DNA of 64,000 nt from an uncultured Erysipelotrichaceae bacterium. GTDB taxonomy: Bacteria > Bacillota_I > Bacilli_A > Erysipelotrichales > Erysipelotrichaceae. This document shows, one piece after another, positions 42,148 to 50,521 of this stretch. Numbering within the stretch: the stretch's first letter is position 1; each line of letters opens with the position of its first letter. The notes beneath the pieces are model-generated. The model had not been told where the DNA came from. It saw only the letters and a program-made list of their open reading frames with translations, and did no database searches. The stretch is taken from NCBI GenBank assembly GCA_900315225.1, contig OMYM01000045.1:16040-80039 (forward strand). The letters run 5' to 3'. The position numbers were made by a program, and so were the translations under genes.

Positions 42148-42531
42148 TCAAAGCATCGATTTGATGCGTTGCGCAAGTTTTTTATCGTTTTGAATGTTTG
42201 TGACATACTGCTTGGAAGCATCGATAAATCCCTTGGGTCCAACCATCTCAGGGTTTTTCTTGTAGATTTCGTAGATTGCAATTACGATAGGAAGTGCTAG
42301 CTTGACATACTTGTTTTTTGCATCATCCTCCGCTTTTTTTTCGGCGTAAGCTTGCGTCTTGACTTGCGCCAAGGTGGCGTAGCGCTGTATATCGTCAAGG
42401 ACAGGCTTTTTTTCGGCAAGCGCCCTGACCATTCCCATGAGCGACATGACAAGCCGGACAAGGAATGCCACAACCACGAAAATGGCAACAATGAAAATAT
42501 AATGATTATACGGACTTAAAGATATCGGCAT
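42148..42531 (-). CDS. Small membrane-anchored protein, unknown
   Basis: A 127-residue protein with an N-terminal membrane segment (about 9-33, YIFIVAIFVVVAFLVRLVM) and a lysine-rich cytoplasmic part of about 90 residues, with a second weakly hydrophobic stretch (LALPIVIAIYEIY, about 79-91). I do not recognise a family. An extended -10 (TGGTACAAT on the minus strand) lies upstream and AAGGA precedes the ATG. It stands alone between uvrC (convergent, shared terminator) and a phosphoesterase gene (divergent). Confidence 0.7.
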   Translation of the reverse strand: MPISLSPYNHYIFIVAIFVVVAFLVRLVMSLMGMVRALAEKKPVLDDIQRYATLAQVKTQAYAEKKAEDDAKNKYVKLALPIVIAIYEIYKKNPEMVGPKGFIDASKQYVTNIQNDKKLAQRIKSML

Positions 42532-42600
42532 AATGTGTTTCCTTCCTTGTGTTTATTGTACCAGAAAAAGATTGCTTGGTACACGCCGTTGTTTTTGTTG

Positions 42601-42609
42601 TGCTATAGT
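42601..42609 (+). promoter_or_regulatory. Extended -10 promoter, leaderless phosphoesterase gene
   Basis: TGCTATAGT (extended -10) ends six bases before ATG 42616. No -35 at consensus distance and no Shine-Dalgarno. Confidence 0.5.
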
Positions 42610-42615
42610 TTTTTC

Positions 42616-43095
42616 ATGAAAAAAATAAAGATTGTTTTGGTCAGCGATAATCATGGAATGCGGGAATGTCTTGCGCAGGTGCGCAAGATGCATGCGGATG
42701 CGGATTATTTCATGCATTGCGGCGATTCTTCGCTACCTGGCTACCTCATGGAGGGATTTGCGACAGTAAAGGGGAACAACGACTATTATGGAGAATACCC
42801 GCTAATGAAAGTGCTTCACGTTGGGGAACACGTCATTTACTTGACGCATGGACATTGCGATATGTTCATGCGTCAATATAAGATGCTTGCGGACAAGGCA
42901 AGGTCTTTTGGCTGCGACTTGTGTTTTTTCGGGCATACGCACATTCCGTTGGATACACAGATCGATGGGGTGCGGTTGTTGAACCCGGGATCGATTTGTT
43001 TTAACCGGGATGGCTCCGAACCCTCATATATGATTGTCACACTGGAAGGAAAGAGCGTGGAAGCAAAGCTTTTGCGATATCAAAGAATAAAATGA
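42616..43095 (+). CDS. YfcE/YsnB-type metallophosphoesterase
   Basis: A 159-residue calcineurin-like phosphoesterase of the small MJ0936/YfcE class. All metal motifs are present: VSDNHG (DxH as D-N-H, about 9-14), HCGDSS, KGNNDYYG, THGH and GHTHIP. Relatives hydrolyse phosphodiesters in vitro; the natural substrate is unknown. The protein ends a little after LLNPGSICFNRDG, as usual. The start is ATG 42616, directly after a promoter-like extended -10, so it is probably translated from a leaderless message. A tRNA gene follows. Confidence 0.9.
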   Translation: MKKIKIVLVSDNHGMRECLAQVRKMHADADYFMHCGDSSLPGYLMEGFATVKGNNDYYGEYPLMKVLHVGEHVIYLTHGHCDMFMRQYKMLADKARSFGCDLCFFGHTHIPLDTQIDGVRLLNPGSICFNRDGSEPSYMIVTLEGKSVEAKLLRYQRIK

Positions 43096-43104
43096 AAAAA
43101 ACAC

Positions 43105-43133
43105 TTGACAAATAATCGGGAAAGGGGTAATCT
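43105..43133 (+). promoter_or_regulatory. tRNA-Arg promoter
   Basis: TTGACA (43105-43110), 17-bp spacer, TAATCT (43128-43133), ten bases before the tRNA. Confidence 0.7.
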
Positions 43134-43142
43134 ATCTGTGTT

Positions 43143-43219
43143 GTCGTCGTAGCTCAGTTGGATAGAGCTCACGCCTTCTAAGCGTGTGGTCAAGAGTTCG
43201 AGTCTCTTCGACGACGCCA
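43143..43219 (+). tRNA. tRNA-Arg(TCT)
   Basis: A complete tRNA cloverleaf. The acceptor stem is GTCGTCG with CGACGAC, the D-stem GCTC with GAGC, the anticodon stem CACGC with GCGTG around loop CTTCTAA (anticodon TCT, reading AGA/AGG), and the T-loop GTTCGAG. The 3' CCA (43217-43219) is encoded. It has its own promoter and terminator. Confidence 0.97.
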
Positions 43220-43221
43220 TG

Positions 43222-43250
43222 AAAGCCGCGCGTTAGTGCGGCTTTTATAT
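43222..43250 (+). terminator. tRNA-Arg terminator
   Basis: AAAGCCGC pairs with GCGGCTTT around an 8-nt loop, followed by TATATAT. Confidence 0.75.
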
Positions 43251-43282
43251 ATATTGCTGCGGCATGTTGTGCAAGGAGGAAC

Positions 43283-43966
43283 ATGGAACGCTATTATGAG
43301 GAAATCCTGGAGGAGACGCGGCATCTTGCAAGCAAGGGAATGGAAGAACAGGCGCTGTATGTTATTGAAAAGGAACTTGGGATGCCATATGTACCCGAGG
43401 ATGCCGAGACTTGTCTGAAGCAAGAGGTTGGGCGCTTGCGCTATCAGATCGCGGATAAAAAGCCTTTGCGGAAAGAGTCAATGGAGACGCTGCTGTCCTT
43501 GTTGAAAGGAACTCCCCAGCAACAATTGCATGCGGCATATGTGCTTTCGGGAAGAAATTTGCTCCATTGCCTGGATGAGGTGAGGGAGTACCTTGCCGAT
43601 GAGCCGCTTCCAGAGGCTTCGGCGGTATTGATCGAGGCGCTTGCCGAGCAAAAGATCTACGATGATTTCAAGATGGTGAGGGATGGCGTTGAATATTTGT
43701 TTTGCAGCGACGAGGTGATTCCGATTGCCGAGTCAGAAGGGTATCTTTTGGCGAAGGAATACCTTGATGAATGGCTGGGCAATGATTATCCCGACATGCA
43801 TCGGATGAGTTGCGATGTTCTTTTGCATGCGGCTTATGTGTTTCTTCCGTTGAGCTATGGCGCCGATGAAGCGCTTGAACTTGCCCTGATGGCGATAGAG
43901 ACAGTCAGCCACATGATGGACGAAGGGCAGGTGTACAACCGGATAAAGAAAAAATTAGCACTTTAA
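43283..43966 (+). CDS. DUF3196-like helical repeat protein
   Basis: A 227-residue all-helical cytoplasmic protein. The arrangement (EILEETRHLASKGMEEQALYVIEKELGMPYVP, then paired helices to the end) matches my recollection of the DUF3196 family found in Mollicutes and Erysipelotrichia, which folds as TPR-like repeats. The match is from memory. CAAGGAGG lies before the ATG. The last codons contain the left half of a CIRCE-like operator for the tig gene downstream. Function unknown; a scaffold or binding role is a guess from the fold. Confidence 0.7.
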   Translation: MERYYEEILEETRHLASKGMEEQALYVIEKELGMPYVPEDAETCLKQEVGRLRYQIADKKPLRKESMETLLSLLKGTPQQQLHAAYVLSGRNLLHCLDEVREYLADEPLPEASAVLIEALAEQKIYDDFKMVRDGVEYLFCSDEVIPIAESEGYLLAKEYLDEWLGNDYPDMHRMSCDVLLHAAYVFLPLSYGADEALELALMAIETVSHMMDEGQVYNRIKKKLAL

Positions 43967-43981
43967 GCTTGACAGTGCTAA
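43955..43981 (+). promoter_or_regulatory. CIRCE-like HrcA operator upstream of tig
   Basis: TTAGCACTT, nine bases, CAGTGCTAA: 16 of 18 positions match CIRCE (TTAGCACTC-N9-GAGTGCTAA). It overlaps the -35 box of promoter P1. Confidence 0.8.
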
Positions 43982-44090
43982 ATGGTGGGAGTAAACTATT
44001 TGCGAGCATTCAGAAAGAGTGCTAGAATTATGGCTGTTTTGATGTTGTTTCTTATTTCATGTAGCATATTGGCATTGGCCTTGTTATAAT
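43969..44090 (+). promoter_or_regulatory. Tandem tig promoters
   Basis: P1: TTGACA (43969-43974), 17 bp, TAAACT (43992-43997). P2: TTGCGA (44000-44005), 17 bp, TAGAAT (44023-44028), extended by TGC; its spacer contains GAGTGCTAG, resembling a CIRCE half-site. A TATAAT at 44085-44090 may be a third. Confidence 0.65.
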
Positions 44091-44135
44091 AGGACGGCAT
44101 TCAAATAAAGTAAATGATAGTAAAGGAGCGATACA

Positions 44136-45431
44136 ATGTCAGAATGGACACTGAACACTGATTCCATGGGTCGGCTAACGATCACTGTGGAAGGCGAAGA
44201 ATGGGAAAAGGCGGTTGACAAATCCTTTAGAAAAATTGCCAGGGAAATAGAGCTTCCTGGTTTCCGCAAAGGGAAAGCACCGAAAAACATGCTGTTGAAG
44301 AGGCTGAACATGCAGTCGGTCTACTACGAGGCTTTTAAAACGAACATTGACAGTTGGCTTGGCAAGGCGGTCTTGGAGCATAACCTTAAGGTTATCTCTC
44401 AGCCTCAGGTTGTGGGAACACCTTCCTTCAGCAAGAGCAATGCGACTGTCACTATTGATCTTGAAGTATTCCCGACAGGAAAGATAGCTGATTACAGCGG
44501 CATCGAATACAAGGTTGAGGAACCTGAAGTCACCGATGCGATGGTTCAGGCTGAACTGGAAGATTTGCGCAGGAGATACACGGAGATCGAGGAGATTGAT
44601 GGAGAGGCTGGCCGAGACAACATAGTCAATATCGACTTCGAAGGATTCATCGACGATGTGGCGTTTGATGGCGGCAAGGCTAGTTCCTACGATCTTACCC
44701 TTGGCAGCAATTCCTTTATCCCAGGCTTTGAGGATCAGCTGATTGGAGCAAAGGCGGGGGATGAAAAAGAAATCGTTGTGACATTCCCTGAGGATTATAG
44801 CAATGAGAATATTGCAGGCAAGGAAGCGGTATTCAAGGTCAAGGTCAACAACGTCAAGAAGGAAACAATTCCCGAGGTTGATGATAATTTTGCGGAAGAT
44901 GTCAATTTCCCGAATGTCAGCACGGTTGATGAACTGATGGATTATCTCAAGGGTGCAATAGCGAAATCGCTAAAGGGAAAACTTGAGCAACAGGCGGAAA
45001 GACGTTTGGAGGCTGAGGTTGCCGACTTGTGCCTGAATGAAATCCCTGGACATTTGATCGAGGAGCGTGCCAAGGAAATGCTGAACAACGCTTTCACAAA
45101 CGTTCAGAATGCGGGATATAGCGTTTCGCAATATATACAGCTGACGGGTAAGGGTACCGAAGAGATGCTGGAGGAAATGAAGGGTAATGCGGAGCAGTCC
45201 CTTAAATTCGAACTGGCCATAGATGCGATCGGAAAAGCAGAAGGAATTACTGTTACGGATGAGGAAGTGAAGGAGTCCCTGAGGGAAAGTGCCGAGGAGC
45301 TTGAGATGAATGCCGAAGAGTTGTTGAATCAGGTCAATTTTGACGATGTCAAGCAAGAAATCCTTCAAAGGAAGGTTATTGACTTCCTAAAGGGAAAAGG
45401 CACAGTGACTGAGGGCGAGGAAGCTGAGTAG
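44136..45431 (+). CDS. tig: Trigger factor
   Basis: Trigger factor, 431 residues, the ribosome-associated chaperone and prolyl isomerase. The ribosome-docking signature PGFRKGKAP (about 41-49) is intact. The FKBP-type domain (about 150-240) contains DLTLGSNSFIPGFEDQLIGAKAGD, and the helical C-terminal chaperone arms follow. AAAGGAG precedes the ATG. The upstream region carries tandem promoters and a CIRCE-like site, so heat-shock control by HrcA is likely; hrcA is not in the window. lon and engB follow, but a strong terminator separates tig from lon. Confidence 0.96.
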   Translation: MSEWTLNTDSMGRLTITVEGEEWEKAVDKSFRKIAREIELPGFRKGKAPKNMLLKRLNMQSVYYEAFKTNIDSWLGKAVLEHNLKVISQPQVVGTPSFSKSNATVTIDLEVFPTGKIADYSGIEYKVEEPEVTDAMVQAELEDLRRRYTEIEEIDGEAGRDNIVNIDFEGFIDDVAFDGGKASSYDLTLGSNSFIPGFEDQLIGAKAGDEKEIVVTFPEDYSNENIAGKEAVFKVKVNNVKKETIPEVDDNFAEDVNFPNVSTVDELMDYLKGAIAKSLKGKLEQQAERRLEAEVADLCLNEIPGHLIEERAKEMLNNAFTNVQNAGYSVSQYIQLTGKGTEEMLEEMKGNAEQSLKFELAIDAIGKAEGITVTDEEVKESLRESAEELEMNAEELLNQVNFDDVKQEILQRKVIDFLKGKGTVTEGEEAE

Positions 45432-45459
45432 TCTTTCTGGCTTGGTTTCAATAGACGAT

Positions 45460-45490
45460 AATAAGACGCTCTGCAAAGCGTCTTATTTTA
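45460..45490 (+). terminator. tig terminator
   Basis: An 11-bp stem AATAAGACGCT/AGCGTCTTATT around CTGCAA, followed by TTACA. lon has no clear promoter after it, so read-through is probably used. Confidence 0.85.
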
Positions 45491-45524
45491 CACCATCTTG
45501 CACATAGAAAAGGAGGTGCAATGT

Positions 45525-47843
45525 ATGAGCGAAGACAGATATATGAAGGTTCCAGCGGTTTGCACGAGGGGAATCCTTGTGTTTCCCGGGCAGGATGTCT
45601 TGATTGAAGTCGGCAGGACGAAGTCAATCAATGCGGTCAATGAATCAATTGGAACATATGATTCATTGGTTTGGATTGTTTGCCAGAACGATATCATGGT
45701 TGATGATCCTGCGGAAGAGAATCTATACCGTGTTGGAACGCTGGCCAAGATAAAAGTGGTCAGGCGAAAAGAAGGCTTTATCCGCGTGACATTTACCGGC
45801 ATGCATCGAGCTAGGCTGATTGGCATTGAAGACATCAAGACGATGATGCTGGCGGAAATCGAAATATTGGAAGAGGTTTTTGGCGACAGAGGGGAAGAGG
45901 CTGCCTTGGTCAAGAGGGTTGTCTCTGAGTTTGACCGCACTGCCGGGGTAAGCGCTATATTCCCCGTTGAAGTCACAAGACAGTTTTCCCAGGGTGTAAG
46001 CGCAGCTTCGCTGACAGATCAGTTTGCGCAGTTTGTCAACATGGATCCCTCCATGAAGCAGAGGTTCCTGGAGCAGGTGAATGTCAATGAGCGCATGTTG
46101 ATGGTCATTTCCGAGCTAGGGCGCCAGCAAAGGCTTTCGCAGATTGAAAATACGATCAACACCCGGGTGAAGGAACGGATTGACGATGGGCAGAAGGAAT
46201 ACTATCTCCGGGAAAAGCTGAAGGCGATCCGCGAGGAACTTGGCGATGTGTCTAACTTAAGCGATGACACTTCCCAGATGCGCGAGATGCTGGAGAAAAA
46301 TCCGTACCCTGAGCATGTCAAGGACAAGGCTTATGAAGAGTTGCGCCGGTATGAAATGTTGCCGCCGGGTAGCGGTGAGGCAAGCGTGCAGAGAAGTTAT
46401 CTTGACTGGCTGCTGAAAGTCCCGTGGTATGAAAAGACCAAGGATAACGAGGATCTGAACGCTGTCAGAGGCGTCCTTGATGAGGATCACTATGGTCTTG
46501 ACAAGATCAAGGATCGTGTCATGGAGTATCTTGCGGTCAAGCAGATGACCCAATCGCTCAGTAGCCCAATTCTTTGTCTCGTTGGACCTCCTGGCGTAGG
46601 AAAGACTTCCTTGGCAAAGTCGGTTGCGCGTGCGCTTGACCGCAAGTTTGTCAAAATGTCGCTTGGCGGAGTGCGTGATGAAGCTGAAATCAGGGGGCAT
46701 AGGCGTACGTACCTTGGCTCTATGCCAGGGCGTGTAATCCAGGGCATGAAGAAGGCTAAGGTCATCAACCCTGTATTCTTGATCGATGAGATCGACAAGA
46801 TGGGTGCTGACTACAAGGGCGATCCAAGCGATGCATTGCTGGAAGTCCTTGACCCTGAGCAAAACAGTGTCTTCTCCGACCATTATCTGGAAGAACCATA
46901 TGACTTGTCGGATGTCATGTTTATTGCTACGGCGAACTACCTCGAAAACATTCCTGCGCCTTTGCGCGACAGGCTGGAGATCATCGAGCTGCCGTCTTAT
47001 ACGGAGATCGATAAGGTGCAAATCGCCAAGGAACACTTGATTCCAAAGCAGATGAAGGCCAATGGCTTGAAGGAAAACCAGTTCTTCTTAAAAGAAGACG
47101 AGCTGCTGTATTTGATTCGCCACTATACCAGGGAAGCAGGCGTAAGACAGCTGGAAAGAGTGATTGCTTCGCTTTGCCGCAAGACTGTCCTTGCCATCCT
47201 CAAGGAAGGAAAGGAATCCATCACTGTCACCAAGGAATTGGTCGGCTCATGGCTGGGCAAGGAATTGTTTGAACACGGAAACAAGGAAAAGAAGAACCAG
47301 GTTGGAACGGTTACGGGGCTAGCGTATACGCAGTTTGGCGGCGATGTCTTGCCTGTCGAGGTAAACTATTTCAAGGGCAAGGGAAAGCTTGTCATTACAG
47401 GACAGCTTGGCGATGTCATGAAGGAGAGTGCATCGATCGCGCTTGATTATATCAAGGCGCATGGCGATGACTTCAAGATTGCACCGGAGTTTTTTGAACA
47501 GAATGACATTCATATCCATGTTCCAGAGGGAGCGGTTCCAAAGGATGGTCCTTCTGCGGGTGTAACCATGACCACTGCCTTGGTTTCGGCAATCACTGGG
47601 CGTGCAGTGCATAGCGACTTGGCAATGACAGGAGAAGTAACCCTTCGCGGCAATGTCTTGCCGATTGGTGGCTTGCGTGAAAAGTCCTTGGCGGCGCATC
47701 GTGTTGGGATTTCTCGCATTGTGATACCTCAGAAGAACCTGAGGGATCTTGATGAGTTGCCAGAGATTGTCAAGGAATCGATCAAGTTCATCCCTGTCGA
47801 GAAAGTTTCGCAGGTGCTTGACGAGGCATTGGTGAAAGAATGA
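45525..47843 (+). CDS. lon: ATP-dependent protease La
   Basis: Lon, 772 residues. It has the N-terminal LON substrate domain (about 8-200), the AAA+ domain with Walker A GPPGVGKTS (354-362) and DEIDKMGADYKGDP, and the protease domain with Ser677 in KDGPSAGVTM and Lys720 in GGLREKSLAAHR. It degrades misfolded and some regulatory proteins. AGGAGGTG lies six bases before ATG 45525, which is chosen over an upstream in-frame start. Its stop overlaps the engB start (ATGA). clpX, which lies between tig and lon in Bacillus, is absent here. Confidence 0.97.
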   Translation: MSEDRYMKVPAVCTRGILVFPGQDVLIEVGRTKSINAVNESIGTYDSLVWIVCQNDIMVDDPAEENLYRVGTLAKIKVVRRKEGFIRVTFTGMHRARLIGIEDIKTMMLAEIEILEEVFGDRGEEAALVKRVVSEFDRTAGVSAIFPVEVTRQFSQGVSAASLTDQFAQFVNMDPSMKQRFLEQVNVNERMLMVISELGRQQRLSQIENTINTRVKERIDDGQKEYYLREKLKAIREELGDVSNLSDDTSQMREMLEKNPYPEHVKDKAYEELRRYEMLPPGSGEASVQRSYLDWLLKVPWYEKTKDNEDLNAVRGVLDEDHYGLDKIKDRVMEYLAVKQMTQSLSSPILCLVGPPGVGKTSLAKSVARALDRKFVKMSLGGVRDEAEIRGHRRTYLGSMPGRVIQGMKKAKVINPVFLIDEIDKMGADYKGDPSDALLEVLDPEQNSVFSDHYLEEPYDLSDVMFIATANYLENIPAPLRDRLEIIELPSYTEIDKVQIAKEHLIPKQMKANGLKENQFFLKEDELLYLIRHYTREAGVRQLERVIASLCRKTVLAILKEGKESITVTKELVGSWLGKELFEHGNKEKKNQVGTVTGLAYTQFGGDVLPVEVNYFKGKGKLVITGQLGDVMKESASIALDYIKAHGDDFKIAPEFFEQNDIHIHVPEGAVPKDGPSAGVTMTTALVSAITGRAVHSDLAMTGEVTLRGNVLPIGGLREKSLAAHRVGISRIVIPQKNLRDLDELPEIVKESIKFIPVEKVSQVLDEALVKE

Positions 47844-48430
47844 AGAGTCATGATGCGTTCTTGTTGAAGACAGCCGCCGAGCAACGTCAGTGGCCTCAGA
47901 CCAATTTGCCAGAGCTTGTTTTTTGCGGCAGGTCGAATGCAGGGAAGAGTTCATTGATCAATGCATTGACCAACCGCAAGAATCTTGCATATTCTGGCAA
48001 AACGCCGGGAAAGACAAGGCTTTTGAATTTCTTCCTCGTCGACAAACGCGTCATCTTTGCGGATGCGCCAGGGTATGGTTATGCCCAGGGCATCAAGAAT
48101 GCCGCTGAGAAATTTCGCATGTTGATGGATCCGTACATGGGGCGTCGTCAGCAGTTGAAAGGCATGGTCATTGTCTTGGATTGCCGAAGGGTTCCCAATG
48201 CGGACGACCAGACGATGGTCGAATATGCCAAGGCAAGGCATTTGCCGATTATTGGTGTATGCACCAAGGTGGACAAGCTCTCTCGGTCGCAGTTGCTCAA
48301 CCAAATGAAAGTAATCGCACAGACGCTGGATTTGCCTAGGGAATCCCTGCTTCCATGCAATAACTTGAAAAAGATTGGGGTCGATGAGATTTGGCAAGCA
48401 ATAGACGAAATCATCCAAGAGGAGGCATAA
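47840..48430 (+). CDS. engB: Ribosome biogenesis GTPase EngB (YsxC/YihA)
   Basis: A 196-residue TrmE-Era-like GTPase required for 50S subunit assembly. The G motifs are G1 GRSNAGKSS (about 31-39), G3 DAPGYGYA and G4 CTKVDKL. TPGKTRLLNFF around residue 55 supplies the G2 threonine. The start overlaps the lon stop by four bases, the same lon-ysxC pairing as in Bacillus. A terminator whose first arm lies within the last codons ends the operon. Confidence 0.96.
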   Translation: MKSHDAFLLKTAAEQRQWPQTNLPELVFCGRSNAGKSSLINALTNRKNLAYSGKTPGKTRLLNFFLVDKRVIFADAPGYGYAQGIKNAAEKFRMLMDPYMGRRQQLKGMVIVLDCRRVPNADDQTMVEYAKARHLPIIGVCTKVDKLSRSQLLNQMKVIAQTLDLPRESLLPCNNLKKIGVDEIWQAIDEIIQEEA

Positions 48431-48443
48431 AGCCTCCTTTTTT
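48420..48443 (+). terminator. Terminator of the lon-engB unit
   Basis: AGGAGGC/GCCTCCT stem around ATAAA, followed by TTTTTTGC. Confidence 0.85.
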
Positions 48444-48446
48444 GCT

Positions 48447-48470
48447 ATTTTGGCGCAAGGTTGCCAAAAT
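48447..48470. repeat. Inverted repeat upstream of murG
   Basis: A perfect 8-bp inverted repeat, ATTTTGGC-N8-GCCAAAAT, between the engB terminator and the murG promoter. No T-run follows, so it is more like an operator than a terminator. Confidence 0.6.
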
Positions 48471-48514
48471 GGCGCTGCTTTGTCTTTATTTCTACGGCAG
48501 GAATGTTGTTGTTA

Positions 48515-48523
48515 TGCTAAAAT
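48515..48523 (+). promoter_or_regulatory. murG promoter (extended -10)
   Basis: TGCTAAAAT, extended -10 (TAAAAT 48518-48523), 23 bases before the murG ATG. Confidence 0.55.
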
Positions 48524-48546
48524 GAACGTTGCACAGGGGGTTCATT

Positions 48547-49623
48547 ATGAAAGTGATGATTGCCGCCGGAGGAACCGGCGGACATATATATCCGGCAGTT
48601 GCCCTTGCCGAGGTGCTAAAAGAAAGAGATCCGAAGACGGAAGTGGTTTTCTTCGGTTCAAATAATAGAATGGAGTCAACGGTGATTCCATCGCTTGGAT
48701 ACCGTTTCCATGGAATACGAATGTTTGGAATGAATGGCAGGCTGTCCGCTAAAATCGGTTCCGCTGTCTCAATGCTTAGGGCGGAAACTTTATGCCGCAA
48801 GCTTATGCAGGAAGAGAAGCCTGATATCGTGGTCGGTTTTGGAAACTACATAAGTGTTCCCTTGGTCAGGGCTGCGCATCATTTCAAGATTCCAACGGTA
48901 CTTCACGAACAAAACAGTTATGCGGGAAAAGCCAATCGTTTTCTTGCCCGCATTGCGGACAAGATAGTTGGCTGCTATGAGAGCAACCTCAAGCAGTTTC
49001 CCGCTGGAAAGACACTTTTGCTGGGAAATCCCGAGGCATCGATCGCCGCAAAGACAAAATGGGATCCCTCGATTCTCAAGGAATATGGCCTGAAGGAGGA
49101 TGTTCCTTTTGTCATATGCATGATGGGTTCGCTGGGTTCTTCCTCGGTATCGAAGGTTATCGACGATTGCCTGGACTATCTTGGAAAACAGTTCAATGTG
49201 ATTGTGGCGACAGGCAAGTCAAACAGCTATACGTATAAGCATGATTCAAGGGACAATATCCGGATTGTGGAATATGTGGACGGCAAGCAAATGTTGAAAG
49301 GTTGTGCCCTTGCGGTTCTTCGCGCCGGTGCAACAACGATGGCGGAAATCGGCGCGATTGGTACACCTTCTATCTTGATCCCGAGTCCGTATGTGCCAAA
49401 CAATCACCAATACTACAATGCGCGCGAATTGTCGGATTTGGATGGCGCTGTGCTGATAGAAGAGAAAGACCTGAACGCCAAAGGTCTAGCAGATACAATC
49501 AATGAATTGATGGCAAATCCGGAAAGAAGGGAAATATTGCGCGCCAATGCATACCGTGCAGGAAAAAGAGATGCTGCGGAAAAAATGGTGGACTTGATGG
49601 AGGAATTGATTGGCAATGAGTAG
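48547..49623 (+). CDS. murG: UDP-GlcNAc:lipid I GlcNAc transferase
   Basis: MurG, 358 residues, a GT-B glycosyltransferase at the inner face of the membrane that adds GlcNAc to lipid I to form lipid II. The family opening MIAAGGTGGHIYPAVALAE (from residue 4) and the HEQNSYAGKANRFLA loop are intact. In the second domain VLRAGATTMAEIGAIG-PSILIPSPY binds UDP-GlcNAc. ATG 48547 follows AGGGGG; an in-frame upstream start would lie close to the promoter. murB and divIB follow with overlaps, giving the same order as in Bacillus. Confidence 0.96.
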   Translation: MKVMIAAGGTGGHIYPAVALAEVLKERDPKTEVVFFGSNNRMESTVIPSLGYRFHGIRMFGMNGRLSAKIGSAVSMLRAETLCRKLMQEEKPDIVVGFGNYISVPLVRAAHHFKIPTVLHEQNSYAGKANRFLARIADKIVGCYESNLKQFPAGKTLLLGNPEASIAAKTKWDPSILKEYGLKEDVPFVICMMGSLGSSSVSKVIDDCLDYLGKQFNVIVATGKSNSYTYKHDSRDNIRIVEYVDGKQMLKGCALAVLRAGATTMAEIGAIGTPSILIPSPYVPNNHQYYNARELSDLDGAVLIEEKDLNAKGLADTINELMANPERREILRANAYRAGKRDAAEKMVDLMEELIGNE

Positions 49624-50521
49624 TTTGCTAAATAAATTATGTGGATATTGTGAGGTGGAAGTGGATCAGCCTCTCTCAAAAATGACAACTCTAAGGATTG
49701 GGGGAAATGCGAAATATGTTGCATATCCAGATACGTTGGCTTCATTTGAGGGCTTGATGCGGGTATTGCGTGATGAGGGTGTTGCCTGGAAGATATTTGG
49801 CAAGGGCAGCGACATCCTTTGTTCCGATGATGAATACGATGGGGTGATTGTACGCTTGGACAAGCATTTTCATCATCGCTATTTCAATGGGACGATGTTG
49901 ATTGCCGAGGCAGGAGCGCCATTGGTCGGCTTGGCTTCGGAAGCAATGAAGCTTTCACTGTCAGGTCTTGAGTTTGCCAGCGGCATTCCAGGGACGGTCG
50001 GGGGCAGTGTTTTCATGAATGCTGGGGCATATCGTTCATGCATGGCGGATATTGTAAGCGAGGTGTTGGTCTACCGGGATGGGGATTATTGCTGGATGAA
50101 TAACAAAGACTGTCAGTTTGGTTATCGTTCAAGCATTTTCCAGTCTCATCCCAGTTGGGTTGTTCTAGCGGCCATCATCAACCTAAAGGAATGCCCAAGG
50201 GAAGAAATATCCAAGTTGATGGAGGAGCGAAGGCAAAGGAGAATCAACACGCAGCCACTTGATAAATTCAGCTGTGGCTCGGTTTTTAGAAACCCGGAAA
50301 ATGACAATGCATGGCGCTTGATCCAGGAGATTGGCTATCGGGGAAAGAAAAAGGGAGATGCTTGCGTTAGCGAAAAGCATTGTAATTTCATAGTCAATGA
50401 AGGGAATGCGACAGCGAAGGATTATATCGAGTTGGTGCAGGAAATCATAGTCATTGTCCAGCAGCGATTTGGCATTACGTTGGAAACAGAAATGGAGATG
50501 TTTAATTGGCAGGAAAAATAA
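49616..50521 (+). CDS. murB: UDP-N-acetylenolpyruvoylglucosamine reductase
   Basis: MurB, 301 residues, a FAD enzyme that reduces UDP-GlcNAc-enolpyruvate to UDP-MurNAc with NADPH. FAD-binding motifs TLRIGGNAKYV (about 24-34), GKGSDIL and IPGTVGGSVFMNAGAY are present, as is the catalytic serine motif SCGSVFRNP (about 220). ATG 49616 is used; a TTG at 49610 is in better spacing to GGAGGA (49599-49604) and would add two residues. It overlaps murG by eight bases and divIB by 16. Confidence 0.95.
   Translation: MSSLLNKLCGYCEVEVDQPLSKMTTLRIGGNAKYVAYPDTLASFEGLMRVLRDEGVAWKIFGKGSDILCSDDEYDGVIVRLDKHFHHRYFNGTMLIAEAGAPLVGLASEAMKLSLSGLEFASGIPGTVGGSVFMNAGAYRSCMADIVSEVLVYRDGDYCWMNNKDCQFGYRSSIFQSHPSWVVLAAIINLKECPREEISKLMEERRQRRINTQPLDKFSCGSVFRNPENDNAWRLIQEIGYRGKKKGDACVSEKHCNFIVNEGNATAKDYIELVQEIIVIVQQRFGITLETEMEMFNWQEK

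Noticed and set aside
46257..47036. A 259-codon open frame on the minus strand
   Set aside because: Antisense to the ATPase domain of lon, with no supporting signals.
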